Shown here piece after piece: positions 47,262 to 59,560 of a stretch of 64,000 nt of DNA (position 1 is its first letter; the number at the start of each line of letters is the position of its first letter). This stretch comes from Arenicola marina (lineage: Eukaryota; Annelida; Polychaeta; Arenicolidae): assembly GCA_964019135.1 (NCBI GenBank), contig OZ025249.1:37151759-37215758 (forward strand), in the 5' to 3' direction. The notes under the pieces were generated by a model. It worked only from the letters and a program-made list of their open reading frames with translations, ran no database searches and was not told where the DNA came from. The translations under genes were made by a program, and so were the position numbers.

Positions 47262-48656
47262 CCTGCGTATGCGGACGCGTAGACGTTGCAGTTATTCTGT
47301 GCCGCGACGAATTGATTTTCATGAAACAGCGAATGATCTACTTTACAGTTCTGTTCAGATTTTCTGAAAATTTCAAGCGGATGACAAGGTCGCGATGTAG
47401 CTTGACAGTCACTGACGTTGTCTATCTATAACACAACAGCCTACGAACGCTGCTATCGTGTGTTCGGCCAATAGATGGCGACACCGAACATCGATCGGGG
47501 TGGTTTTCCGGGGGAATATTCTCGTTTGGGCTAGATCTACTCGTAAAATGTGCTGCTGCGCAATGGATTTACATGTCACATATACCTGGCGGTTTCACTC
47601 ACAGACACGCCGGCTTTCAAATTTCGATATGTACACCAAGAGACTATAATATAGCGTTGAATTGTGCCGTAAGACACGGCAAACAACAGCATCCAAACAG
47701 CATTTGGTCGCGCCCGCTGAACGCTGTGCACCGCCCCCTGCCTGCGTACGTTTGGTATGGAAAGCCGAAGTAATAATAACTTAAAATAAAAACTGCGATT
47801 AATTGACGGATCAATTAAACGTTCATGAAGTCACAACTATTTTTCACATTATCGTATTTCGTTAATATGAATGCCAATCGCACGATATGAATAAATCGCA
47901 CATAGAATCTATATATTGCAAAAGCCGGGAGCAAGAGCGGCTGCGTGGGCATTGCGTGGGCTGTTTTCTTATTTCACAAACTATCTTCCATAGAGACTGT
48001 TATAGAGACTATTACACGGGTGCGTTATGATACAGTGGTGACCGAAGGAGAAGCATAGGGTAGCCCCAGCTGGTACATGCCTCTCTGACCACGCCCGTAA
48101 ACGGAGCAAGGGTTAGAGCCATATGCCGTTCACCAGCCCTAAAATTTGAAATCGCGGACCGGTGGCTCAAGTTGAAGGTCCTAACAGAATAAATATGCAG
48201 TGCCTACCCGTCAATGTGCTCCACTATGTTCCTGAAGCTTTTATGACTTTCGTCCGACAGTCATTTATTTGGTCGCTTCGTTTGCAATGCTCCGCGCCAT
48301 TCGCCGGAAGTAAACAAACTTAGCGTGATCACTCGCTTTGTGGACGTCCGGCGAATCACAGAGCATTGAAAACGGAGGTGACAAGCATCGCCCGGATATA
48401 AGAAAATACGCTACCGACCAAAGAAATGACCGTATGACGGCGCATGAAATGGCATATTTGGCGTTGAGAGTTCACCGTTCAAACCCACAATTTAATTAAT
48501 AGGCAATAATACCTAAATGGGGAGCGGTAGATTAAATTGTGCTGTTTAAGTTATCATACATGATTTAAATGCATGATTTGAAAATTTTAAGTAGAAACCT
48601 GACCCGGCCGATATCGTTACAGGCGTACAAGCACCTGGTGTAAGGGAGGAAGGTGG
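47262..48656. other. Intergenic, nothing recognised
   Basis: No supported exon or repeat. Confidence 0.5.
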
Positions 48657-48960
48657 CGGGGGGACCCCCTCTGAATCGCGAATCCACAAGAATTATTGAG
48701 AATAATATCAAATCTCCAAAACGAGGATTCATCAAGACCGGGCGCGAAAAAAAAAAAATCCTACAGGTGATATCGCGAATATCAAGGAATCACACACCGC
48801 TATAACGGTTAGCGGTATACTGGTAAAGGGTCTTTGCGTTAAACCGTTAATGGAATTGTACGGATGACGATCCCCCGAAATTACCAACAGCTAATCGCGA
48901 ATCTCCAAGAATTCCTGGATGCCAATCGCGGTGATCGGAAAAGGTGTCCCCCGCCCCCCT
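48657..48960. mobile_element. G/C-homopolymer-ended MITE, copy 1
   Basis: About 300 bp shared with 50061-50353. It begins with a G-run then ACCCCCTCTGAATCGCGA and ends GGTGTCCCCCGCCCCCC. Internal matches include GAATCGCGA, GGATGCCAATCGCGG and AAAGGGTCTTTGCGTT (CTTCGCGTT in copy 2). Non-coding. Confidence 0.7.
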
Positions 48961-50060
48961 CGTATGAGTGGTTACAATATTACTGTAATCATTCTAGGCA
49001 TTGAGTTGCGTCACCATACATAATATCCTCCATCGACACACAAGATCAGGGTGGCTTTAAAAAAAAACATGATTATGGGCAAAATTAGACAGCCAGCTAC
49101 CCGCATCACTAGTAAATACACCAATATAGGAAAATGAGTAAGCTGGGCGACATTCAAATTGGGAGTTCTCTCAAAACTTTGAATTAAGATTTCTAAAATT
49201 GTCTGATATGTTCGACACATAGAAGTTTCAATCGCAAATTTTCGGCCTCAAACTCTCTGGGCTTGTTGATTGCGTACAGATAAAGACGCGAAGTTAACAC
49301 CAGGCAATTATAATGGTAAATATTTATGAAAATACGCAAAAATCTTCGCTTGCATTTAGGGAATATGTTTTATCTTTTAAGGGCTTGACGTGGCATTGAA
49401 CAGTTAGATGATCGATTGATCTAGTATGTTTTTGAATACAAGGTAGGGCATCGAAGTCCATGAGTATCTCTTGATACCGTGCGGAAATCTAGTCTTATAG
49501 TTATTACAGGAGACATCGAACGAATATTTGCGAGGCGAGAGTTGAAGAATCTATAGCATCAAACATTACACAGAAGTCGGTTTATGGTATTTTATACATA
49601 TCACTGGCCCACTATTGTTAACACATATAATCTGCAGGGCGGATCTGGCGGGAATTGCTCTGTGGACCCCTCCCATCTTTTTTGGCACTGGACCCTCCAA
49701 TATTATTGTGTGGCCCCCCTGCCAAGACTTGAAACGCCCATCTAAGCGCCCAACAGCGAGTGCACAGCTCAATGGGCAGGTCACCGATGCGACGACTGCG
49801 GTAAGCTCCGTCGATAGGGTTATTCAATCATAAGCGCAAATGCTGCGATGCAAATCGTATTATTTTTATTAAAACAAAGCTGCAAATCCCTCATCTTTCG
49901 CAGACAGACGGATGCCAACTAATGAACCACCTGTTTAGATGCCGCCCCACCTGTAAGATTTTTCGTTCCTAAAGTGGACCCCTCCTCCTTTCAAATTCCA
50001 GGATTCGTGCTTGATCTGCACTGCGGTTCCATGTGCATAGTGCTTTATAGTTTCTTACCT
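48961..50060. other. Intergenic between two MITE copies
   Basis: No gene. A GGGCGGATCTGGCGGGAATT segment near 49640 with C-rich sequence downstream looks like another transposon end but could not be bounded. Confidence 0.4.
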
Positions 50061-50353
50061 AGGGGAGGGGGGGGGGGGGTACCCCCTTTGAATCGCGAGT
50101 CTCCAATAATTAGGGAGAGCAATATCGAATCTCCAAGATGAGGATATTTTAAGACCGGGTGCGAAAAAACACTTTAATTGTGCATATCGGAAATATCAAG
50201 GCAACGGATAACGGATCGCGGTAAATAGGCAAAGGGTCTTCGCGTTGAACCAGGGAATTCTACGGATAACGGTTCCCCAGAAATTGCCAACAGGTGATCT
50301 CCAAGAAATCCCGGATGCCAATCGCGGAGATCAGTAAAGGTACCCCCCCCCCC
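50061..50353. mobile_element. G/C-homopolymer-ended MITE, copy 2
   Basis: Same family and orientation as 48657-48960. A long G-run then TACCCCCTTTGAATCGCGAG opens it, and GGTACC plus a C-run closes it. TTACCTA lies just outside both ends (about 50055 and 50354), a possible target duplication. Confidence 0.7.
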
Positions 50354-52564
50354 TTACCTACATTGATTATACCACGGTTTGTTTGATCAATGCAATCATA
50401 ATCTATAAGTTTTCATCTACGTTTTGCAAAATCAACTATTTATGTATAATCTGCAATTTGGACATCCAGAACTTTGGAAAAGGAACAGGGCATCAAATTT
50501 GGGCCCGGGGGGATTTGCAATAAAAACCACCGGTTGCATTGCATGTAAGGGGGGTGGGGGTGGGGGGGCTGGGGGTGTTAATCGAATCAATAGAACGTCT
50601 CTTTGAGCTCGACGACGGCAATTTCGGCCGTGGATATTTTGTGGGAAAATTTTCTGGGTCATTGGCAAGAAAGGCACAATTCCAGGGAAAATAAATATGA
50701 CATTGTCTCTCCTAAATTCATATCCTTAAACAACACAGTCCCTTCGGTCCCGACGAATTGTTTTATCCTGCGTACGACGTGTGACTCCTGTAGCCACGTC
50801 ACGTCTGGTTATAATGAGCCTCACCTATCCCAGTGGATTGGTAGGTGTTTGCCCCGTAGCTATGTGACCGGTGACAAATGGTATAATGGCAAGCATTTCC
50901 CATATCAGCGCAGCACTGCAGACAGTTAGAGCCATACCTATACTTACTTTGTGCGTAGATGGGACTAGATTTATATCATTAGGCTATATTTAATGATATG
51001 TTTTTTGTCTATTATTACACGGTTTTGTCTATGTTTACGCGGAGACAGTCATCAGGCATAGGGTATGTTTTTGCCGTGGCTACACTGATTTCAGTTTTCC
51101 CGCGAGATCCTTCCGACCCTGGCAGCCCTTCCGGGACGCTATTCAGTGAACAGTGTTGGGGAGGAAGGCACACCATTCAAACGGAGCGGCGGACGGGTGA
51201 CAAATCTCTCCTTCCCGTGAAACCACAAAGAGTGAAAGGAATAGAAAAGCTAAATGCGATAGAGCAAGAGGGAGGTGGGGTGGGGGGGGGGGGTGGGGGG
51301 AGGTGGCTAGTGAGAGAGTTTTTTTTGTCAAAGAGATGTGAGAGCTAGAGACGGAGAGACGAGTGGGCAGGGGGGCTCAAAGGAAGAGGGAGATGGAGAC
51401 ATTTGAGAGCGAAGGGTCGATCGAAAGATGGGGTGGGGAGAGGGTCATAGAGGGGGGGGGGATTAGTCAAAAGGGAGAGGGAGGGAGACGTCTGAGAGCA
51501 AAGGGGGGAGAGATGGGGTGGGGAGGGGGAGAGAGGGGCGGGATAGAATTAGTGGGAGCGAGAAACAGAGAGAGAGAGAGACAGAGAGACACAGCGGTTG
51601 GCTTGAGGGAGGGGGAGGGGGGATTGTGAACTGATGGAGACTATGGAGGCGGTATTATTTATTTTGGCCGAATGTGTTCCTCTATTCGTTGTGCCCAGGT
51701 GTTACTAGATCTAAACCCGCCGAATCAAACGAATCAAACAATACGTCATGTCTCATGCCGGCCTCGTCATGAGATGGGCAACCTCCCCTGCACCATACAG
51801 CAGTCCCCTACAAGGTTCTCATTCAGCCAGAGTGTTCTTCATCCAGGCATTCCAAAAATATATTCAAGCAAGTGACATAAACAACAATTGACATATTAGA
51901 TACTTATCAAATTTTATAATTTTTCATAAATCTTCAGTTGAAGCAAATAACCATGGTGTGTCATTTATTTGACTGAAATAAAAACTGAATGCCGCCTTCG
52001 TCAAATAAAAAAAGTATGTCGCCATTTACATAAGAAGCTAGCTTATCCTTCCCACTGGCAATGGTAGGTTGCTTGTTGAAATAATGACCTGTAAGCCTAC
52101 ACAGCCAGGCAGGCCGTCTCGTGTACAATGCTGATGCACGACGACTGTTACCACAAAAGCCTTTCTCTGACTGACTAGATCCCTGGGTGTCCCTGGATAA
52201 GTCCAGGGGTGTCGCTTTGGATAAAGACGAATACAGAATGTGTGTGGGGGGGGGGGGGGGGGGCGCCAGACGGAAGTGAGCTGAAGGGAGTAGCAGGATA
52301 ATTGTATTATGGATGACCGCTTTTGTCGAAGGTAGGTAATTGAGGTGAAACAAATATTAACAGTTAGACCTTATGTGTAGATGGGCGGACTGCATCATTG
52401 CAACAATGGCATTGAAGGATCTTGAAGAGGGTACTTGGACGGCAATGAGGCACAATGCTATCATCATTACCTCTACATGTTAGGATAGGTAGGTCCAATT
52501 TTAATACAGATATATGAATGCCGTAAATGAATTGGAATTGGAACATGGAACATGAATTGCTGGT
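50354..52564. other. Intergenic with purine-rich low complexity
   Basis: About 51200-51630 is a GGGAGAGAGA-rich purine block whose + strand frames are low-complexity artefacts. G homopolymers occur near 50550 and 52240. No supported gene. Confidence 0.5.
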
Positions 52565-53281
52565 TTATTGCCACTGTTGTTTACACATTGACCAAAGCGA
52601 ACAAGAAAGCATGACTAAATGAAAGTCGAAAGGTATGGCAATGTTATAGCATACGAAACACAGGAGATGAACCCTAAATGGCCACCTGCAATTCAGTGTG
52701 CTACCTGCCAGGTGAGCTGCAGTTGGATCTAAGACCCAATAATTGCAGATGTCCTGGGCTAATTTAATTTTCAAATGAATGCCTTTTTCAGTTATCATTA
52801 AGACAGACATGGGGCTAGAAATGCATTGCCAAACGGACACGGTAAGGTCTTCTAACAGCATTTCTAACCAATAAGGATACCGATGACTTACGAACACGAG
52901 GTGAAGGGTTAAATTAAATATTGACAAACAGGAAGTCGTTGGTTCCGCTTTTCGTCGCAATGTATCCAGCAGTCGCTTGTAATTGTCATCTGCAGTCTGT
53001 AGTTGCTGCGCAGCAACGACAGAGGCGATATATTGGGAAGGGGTGGCCGAAAACATAGAATCGGTTTGCTTCTGTCTCACTCCATTATTTGTCAGCTTCG
53101 CATTAACTCGAGCATTATACTCGAGCATTATACAAATGTATCGCTCCTTCTCGTTTGATACTGTTCGAATATATATAACCGAGGTGCATGTATGTCTTAC
53201 GTAACAAGGAGTATAAAATATGTACGCGACTCGCCTTATAGCGAATAGTATCAAACTGTGAGCAATGCTTACCCATTTCAT
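52565..53281 (-). pseudogene. Unidentified 238-codon open frame, minus strand
   Basis: An uninterrupted frame much longer than its surroundings. The middle (about residues 50-115, containing VAAQQLQTADDNYKRLL) has a soluble, helix-like composition. The ends look like translated non-coding sequence (many Cys, Tyr and Leu). I recognise no domain. It may be a relic of a retro-copied or transposon gene, a genuine single exon, or chance. It is flanked by transposon-like GGGGCAAAATGG motifs at 53307 and 53500. Confidence 0.25.
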
Positions 53282-54137
53282 TATTTAAATTCAAGATAAC
53301 GGAACATGGGGCAAAATGGCCACCTTAACTTTATTTGTATTTTTCTGGAACAAGCATTGCTATAACAAGAACCAAATTTTTGTATACTGACAACAGTAGT
53401 ATTGTGGATAACATAGCTTGGATACATACGAGTGACATACGAGTAACACATTTTTTACTAGCACAAAAACATGTTTTATGGGTAATTTTGCCCCCCTAAA
53501 GGGGCAAAATGGTCAGCACATTATTTCAGCATGTTAGTGACTTATCTGAACAGCCTAAGAAGGCATACTCCTAACTCTCTGGAACAGTTTGACCCAGAAG
53601 GATCACACACAGATACAAATAACGGTTACGTCAGCAAAGGCGGATCGGGCGGGGGGGGGGGGGGGCGGGGGGGGGGACACCCCCTTAACCCACTTTTTGC
53701 CATTTGTCAGTGCAAAACTTAAGCCATCTGAGGCGCAGAACTCAGCTTTCATGCGAAGTCCTACTGTTGAACAGACCCGGGGCAAGGGCGGATCCAAGGG
53801 GGGCCGGCCTCCTTATATAATTTATACCATTTACCGGCCCCCCCTATCCAGCATATCTGGATCCGACCCTGAAACCGGCCCCCGCCCCGGTTTTAGGGAG
53901 GGGGGGGGGGTAATTAATACGTTGCTGGCTTTGGGAGGTTCCGGGGTAAAGGCCCCCCTTGTTCACGGCCAAAATCCGCTCTATGAACGCACATTTTCAA
54001 AGCCCCCCCCTCCCCCCCCCCCCCGATCGCAAGTTTAAAAATATTCGCTCTATGGGTATCCGTTTCACAAAAAATGTCCGTTCTATAGGGGTATCTTTTT
54101 CATCACAATACCCGCTCTCTAAGGCATCAAGGCACCC
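53282..54137. other. Decayed transposon debris, homopolymer-rich
   Basis: GGGGCAAAATGG motifs occur at about 53307 and 53500, two AAGGCGGATC/AGGGCGGATCC hAT-like ends lie near 53637 and 53785, and long G and C runs are present. Frames here are artefacts of homopolymers. Confidence 0.45.
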
Positions 54138-54497
54138 GCGTAATCTCAGCCGGGCCTGGCCACACTCTTTCTGTTGGTGGGGACCGTTGCCTGTTACTTG
54201 GCTTTGTCTTCCTAACTACAAATCTAGTAGCTTTTGGGAGTGAGGATGTATCGGATGGAGACATGATGTCGCCTGCCGCCTGGCTCTGCCTCAATCAACG
54301 CTTCCGGCTCCCTGTGACGCACATCATTTTCTTCTTCAAGCATATTTGAGATCATCAAAGATTCAGTGGACATATCATCCAGTTTTGCTAAAAAACGTTT
54401 CTGTTAGAGTATACATATTACACTAGATGTGGGTAAAACGGCCCACTGGGTCATTTTGCCCCAAGCCGTGTGGGTCGTTTTGCCCCTGTTAGTAACC
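54138..54497 (-). mobile_element. Dispersed repeat copy B (inverse of 42398-42805)
   Basis: Reverse-complement homologue of copy A, containing GGCTCTGCCTCAATCAACGC, CATATCATCCAGTTTTGCTA and GGGTCATTTTGCCCC. It is about 85-90% similar by eye, with several indels. Confidence 0.6.
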
Positions 54498-54650
54498 TTA
54501 ACATTTGACCTCTGTACATATGAAAAATACGGCGTAGCAGCGGTCTTTAACGAGGGCCATTACTGATATCGCCAGATTAGACTTTGGCCTAACGGCCGCC
54601 ATAAGTCCAAACGACAGATGACACTGGTGAATATAAGTTAATTAGGGGCT

Positions 54651-54899
54651 GGTTTACATGATACCACCCTGTTGACGACCGCCCATGTTTGGATGGGACT
54701 CCGCGCTGGCCTCCCGCCTCGTCTCCTCCTCAAACAATGCCCCCACCCTCCTATTGCACCCCGCCACCTCCGGCATGGCTTCCCTGTCGCACGTACCGCT
54801 GTAGGTGAAGCCCATGTCAAGGTCAGATATACCTATCTGGGAGTTGCCCGGGCGGACGACCACGTGGCAGTTGTCCTGGGAGCGTGATGGGCGTGTCTG
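54651..54899 (-). CDS. Candidate terminal exon of an unidentified protein, minus strand
   Basis: On the minus strand an acceptor-like CGGCCTACAG (ending about 54900) is followed by an open frame of about 80 codons to a stop near 54654. It includes SQDNCHVVVRPGNSQIGISD and FTYSGTCDREAMPEVAGC, and ends in a hydrophilic tail. Codon third positions are GC-rich and the composition is protein-like, unlike neighbouring frames. I recognise no domain and found no upstream exon in the adjacent few kilobases, so it may be an exon fragment or chance. Confidence 0.3.
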
Positions 54900-56054
54900 T
54901 AGGCCGCGTCGATGGGCGATATTCAGGAGTCACTCGAGACATACACATGATGTCTCAGAGTATATTACAAATGTCGGAATAAGACATGGCGTCAGTAGAC
55001 TGTACATTACATCAGTGCGTCCTCGGTCAGGATGGACGGATCCAGACGGCGTTTTCAGTGCAAATTGTACCATATGTTATTGACGGGTGCGCCCAATATA
55101 ACACCCATATTCTGTTGTGGGCCCCAATGCCAAAAGCCTTGTGCCATCACCACCAGAACTAGGCGTGTCGTTCAAGATATGTGTACCAGCATTCTTTTCG
55201 CTTAGGCATCGCAAGGCCTCATGTGGTTCCCACCGTCGCTCTGGTTGTAAGATTTACAGTGTCCATGTACCATTGTGTGCTAATGCATATATTTTTCTTA
55301 ACTTAAATTAATTCGTCGTTTTACTAATTTAAAATTACCTTTTCAACACTATGGGCGTTCAATGATGTTTTTCAGCAAACTACCACCGCTTCGTCTCCCT
55401 TCTGCCCGCACACCCAATATAGAACTAACGATAAGCCTTTTCCCCTGACGCTAAAACAACGTTACTTAATTAGGTGACGTTAACCTACCAATGCCGCCGA
55501 GTTTTCTTTTTGTAGCGTGTTGCAGTAGCCTCCGCCAATGTCACAAGGTACCGGAAAGCCGTGCAGGTTTTCACAATGGGGAGTGGGCCCCATGCGGGCA
55601 GCGCGAAGCGGCTATAAATGGTTGGCATCCGTCCTTCTGCGAAAGACGATGGATTTGCAGCTTTTGTTTTGGTTTAAGTGGTAGGATTTGTTTCGCAGCA
55701 TTTGCGCATATGACTAAATAAGGCTATCTGTGACCGACAGAGCTTTCCGCAGTCGTCGGTGTAGATTAGCATTTTGGTGCAAACGGTTAGCTTCGAATTT
55801 TGCTATGCACGTTTGTTCAACCTACCTAAGGTGGTGGCTGCCTTGCCACGAGTCACTTGGACGAATTTCCTCGTTGAGGGATAGATAGATCTGTGATGGT
55901 ACTTCCCAGGCAACAAAACTCATTTACCACCTGAAAAAGCACATTATTCAGAGTAATCCCTGGCGGTGTGATAGCCCCAGGCTCAACACGACTGTTTTTT
56001 TAACATGTATAGTCAAGGCAAATAAATCACACGCATTTGAGAGCCGACCCATGA
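54900..56054. other. Intergenic, nothing recognised
   Basis: No supported feature. Confidence 0.45.
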
Positions 56055-56430
56055 GTCCCTGTGGCTGGCTTTGTGAATTTGCAACCAGCGCTGCGTCGTC
56101 AGCGAATAGCAGTTCCCGTATTAGGAAGCACTGGACAGGTTGAACAACTTTCCATACGATCTTGTGTTGGGCAAGTAAACACCCTCCGTGTCCTCATCAA
56201 AAGCCTGCGAAAGGAGGAGCACAGAGGAAACGATGCCGAATTACGTTGATGCTAGGGCACAACCCTGCTTCACGTCATCTCTGACTTGGAAGCTCTCTCC
56301 TGACGATGACGCAAAGAGAATATTATATCAACTTTACAGTGGATCGTCCGGATCTGAAACCCCACTGCGCTTCAGGATATACTCTGTTCGTAAGGAGTCT
56401 TGTAAGCCAATACCAGTAACACTTAAAATT
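56055..56430 (-). pseudogene. Dead LINE reverse-transcriptase fragment
   Basis: Translating the minus strand in shifting frames gives RT landmarks in the correct order: GFRSGRSTVKLI (about 56366-56331), QVRDDVKQGCALAST (about 56300-56255) and LLFADDAALVAN (about 56113-56075). FADD is the catalytic core of non-LTR reverse transcriptases and VKQGC precedes it in this family. Stops and frameshifts separate the blocks and the intervening distance is shortened, so it is an inactive remnant. The + strand frame here is its antisense shadow. Confidence 0.8.
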
Positions 56431-58003
56431 CCGGGGGTAATTGTTGCAATGACCCCGCGGTCGTACCCTCCAGCTTCCGCCATTTGGCCCCAGGTTCATG
56501 GCATGTTTTTACTCATATATATATCAAGCGGCTTTGAGAATGATCGACAAGGGGGATGGGTTGCAGGCGATTTTCCTTTCCAGCGCGTCATTTTCGTGAC
56601 AGCTCCCCTTTCATTGACTAGCCGTAGATATTTTGGCTAGCCGTAGATCTCAAAATTGTTATAAGAGAAAAGCACATATTACCTGCGCCCCTCCCCCCCC
56701 CCCCCCCCCCCCCCCCCCCCACTTCCCCGGCGCCACTTCCTCAGCTCTTAAAGCACCACGTCCCGTTGTTGCCAGCACCACCGCCATTAGTAACTCGAAG
56801 ATCGCTGGATTTGATGAGGCTCCCAAGTGCCCGGCACCTCGTTGCCCGCGTCATCCGTCAAGCACCAACCAGCCCCCGAAAGGCCTCGATTGGCCGGGGT
56901 GGGATAGTCCATTATTATAAGGACGCGTGAGTCACTTACTGGCACACTTTCTCAACGCGGTATTGTCCAGCAGTGTTCTTTCTGGTAAAAGGCAAAACAT
57001 GAATCATACTCCTTTTGCCTATAGCTAGGGTATTTTTTTTAATGGGGATTGCTTGGGGGGGGGGGGGGTGTTGATTTAAGAAAATGTGGCCCATGGCGCG
57101 ATGCCATTGGCAGGCGCCATAGGCCGCCGCATGGAGCCACTGTAGTTTGTCTCTCACGTGACGCTGGGAGAACACCTAGAAGCGTCCCATGTGAAATAAA
57201 CAATGACCTTTACAAAACGCGGGGAGAGGGGGTTGGGGGCCAGCGAGTAATCGGGAAGTCATTGAACAAAGGCTCTCAGGTCACCCAACTCACGGGTTTA
57301 TCTATTGTGAATGGGATGTATGGGCGACCCCGGGCAAGAGTGGAGTGGGGATGGGAGGGTGGGGATGATAAGTGGAAGAAGAGAGGGGGGGCGGGAGGGG
57401 GTAGTTGTTAGGGAGGAGGGGTGGAGTTGATGGGAGGAGGGACCGGGGGTAGTGGGTGGGAGAAGGGAGGAGGGTATGGTAGAGATTGAGGGGTAGGGGT
57501 GGGTGTGGGTCGTGGGGAGACGGTATTTTAGCGGTAAGACTGGTCGAATCTAGATGGGGAGCAGACTCCTTCCAAGCCGCAGCTTACTTGTATCAATAGA
57601 AGAGGGAAGGGTCGTCTGAAAATAGCCTCGGCTGCGACGCTGGACACTCGTCACCTGCTCGTTCATTGATCCCCCCCCCCTCTCTCACTGTCACCCCCCT
57701 ACAACCTCTGTACGCATGCCCCGCCCCCCCCCCCCTCCCCCTCCCCCACCGCCATCACTTGCACTACCAGCACCACCTTTCATCCAAGCCACTCTCTCCC
57801 GCTTCGTACTGTTCTCAGTGCTTCGGTGGCCGCCCGGCTAGCTATTACGGGTGGGGGTTGAAAGAAATATGGGGGTGGGGGGGGGGGGGGGGGTAGGGGC
57901 GTGTGAGGGGATGGGTGTAGGTCATATTTGGAGACCGGGAGAGGATCACCCCTTATCTTACCGTAACATAAATATACTGGGCTCGATTAAAGGGCAGTGT
58001 GTC
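56431..58003. other. Low-complexity C- and G-rich region before the scaffold gap
   Basis: Long poly-C (56690-56720), poly-G (57053-57069, 57875-57895) and GGGAGG-rich tracts (57340-57510). No supported gene. Open frames here encode only Pro/Gly/Arg runs. Confidence 0.6.
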
Positions 58004-58203
58004 NNNNNNNNNNNNNNNNNNNNNNNNNNNNNNNNNNNNNNNNNNNNNNNNNNNNNNNNNNNNNNNNNNNNNNNNNNNNNNNNNNNNNNNNNNNNNNNNN
58101 NNNNNNNNNNNNNNNNNNNNNNNNNNNNNNNNNNNNNNNNNNNNNNNNNNNNNNNNNNNNNNNNNNNNNNNNNNNNNNNNNNNNNNNNNNNNNNNNNNNN
58201 NNN
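58004..58203. other. Assembly gap (200 N)
   Basis: Exactly 200 Ns, probably a placeholder of fixed or estimated size. G-rich sequence on both sides suggests a sequencing-refractory tract. Confidence 1.
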
Positions 58204-59560
58204 CTGGTGGGGGCTGGGGCGCGTACGACTTGCTAAGCTAATCCAATTTGGCTGTCTTTGGCAGCGATGCTCGGTCTCTGTCGCGCCTTCTCTGTCGTCG
58301 AGAAGGAGGAGGAAGAGGAGGAGGAGAGGGAAACGGAGATAGAATGAGAAGCTCAGGAAGTGGCTTTGATGTGGCTATACAAGGAGCGCCCGCTGGAGAC
58401 AAGGCGAATTCTTTCTGTGTTAGTCTGCTTCTCAGACGCCATAGAGAAAGGCCGCCCTGTCCACCCCACCGTCCGACCCCCGCCCCCCCCCCACCCGCTA
58501 CCCGGTGTCCTTCCTACCTTTCCTCCCGCCTTCCCCTTTCCTACCTACCTTTCCTACCCTCTCCCCCATTCGCTACCCAATCTGTAATCCCCCTCACCCC
58601 AACCGACCCTCACCCCACCACATCACCACCCGCCCCCCCCCCTCGCCACCTACCTCCACCCCGCCTCCTCCATCACACCCTATTGCTATATACCTCTATT
58701 TGCGGCAGTCCAGGCCCGCCAGGCTAGGCCGACAGGGGGCGCCAGGCGGCGTGTGCGCGGGTGGTCTTTGCGCTGCCGTCTGCCCCCGTCCACTGTTACC
58801 CGTGGCAAGGCTACTTGTGTCCCCTCGGCCTGGCCGCCCGTGTTCGTCTAGCAGCAGCCGCAGCCGCAGCCGCAGCAGCAGCGGCAGCAGTAGCAGTAGC
58901 AGTAGCAGCAGCCCACCCAGGCTTTCTCCGTGCCTCTCTCAGATATAAGCAGCTAAACGGATTAGGTGCGCAATCGTCATTACCGAGACGGGGTGTCACC
59001 CCGAGTGCTCGCTGTTTTTAAATTTGTTAGCCAGGCATCTTTCTCTGTGGTAGCTGCCTTCTGCCTGTTGCCCACCTCCCCCCGCCCCCAACCCACCCAC
59101 CACCCACCCTACCCCCGGATTTATGGATGCGTGGATGCGTGCTGCGGAGAGGAAGCTATTATAAGAAGGTGAGCGAGCGGGAAGTAGGCGGCGGCAAATT
59201 GGCAGACTTTCAGCTGGAGGACAGAGAAACTTGCTCGCCATGCTTTCCCTGTTGTGACGACAATGGTTGGATACCCCCCGCAAGCCCACCCCCGTATCCG
59301 TCACCCCGGCGGTGTCTACCTCCACCTCCGCGCCCCCACCCTCTCCCCTTCCTCTCCGGCCTCCCCCTCCCTATGCCCCCCATCCGCCGCCGCCGCCGCC
59401 GCCGCCGCCGCCATCAGCCCAACCTTGACTTCTCCCTCCACGGAGGAGCACGTGGCCCCGTCCCTAGAGGTTGACAGCAGCCACAACCGCGTCTGACCAG
59501 CTGGCGGCGGTGGTGGCGGCAGTAGCAATCTCCCGACACCAGGCGGCGCCGTCCGACATC
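58204..59560. other. GC-rich upstream region of the GPCR gene with CAG/CCG repeats
   Basis: C-rich low complexity at 58460-58690, a CAG/CCG/TAG trinucleotide repeat at 58853-58915, and a CCG run at 59388-59412. CpG-rich and adjacent to the first GPCR coding exon, so it plausibly includes promoter and 5' UTR. Poly-Ser/Ala/Pro frames are repeat artefacts. Confidence 0.55.

Noticed and set aside
51200..51630. Gly/Arg/Glu-rich open frames
   Set aside because: Purine-rich low-complexity sequence (GGGAGAGA runs) with no protein-like pattern.
53772..53871. 100-bp hAT-like MITE (CAG...GGGCGGATCCAA to GGATCCGACCCTG)
   Set aside because: The ends resemble hAT termini but no 8-bp duplication is visible and the interior is homopolymeric, so the boundaries are not secure enough to list.
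56188..56640. 150-codon + strand open frame
   Set aside because: It is the antisense shadow of a LINE reverse-transcriptase fragment (GFRSGRST, VKQGC, FADD) on the minus strand.
58248..59325. Poly-Ser, poly-Ala and Pro-rich open frames upstream of the GPCR
   Set aside because: They arise from CAG/CCG and C-rich repeats in several frames on both strands. No domain or splice evidence.
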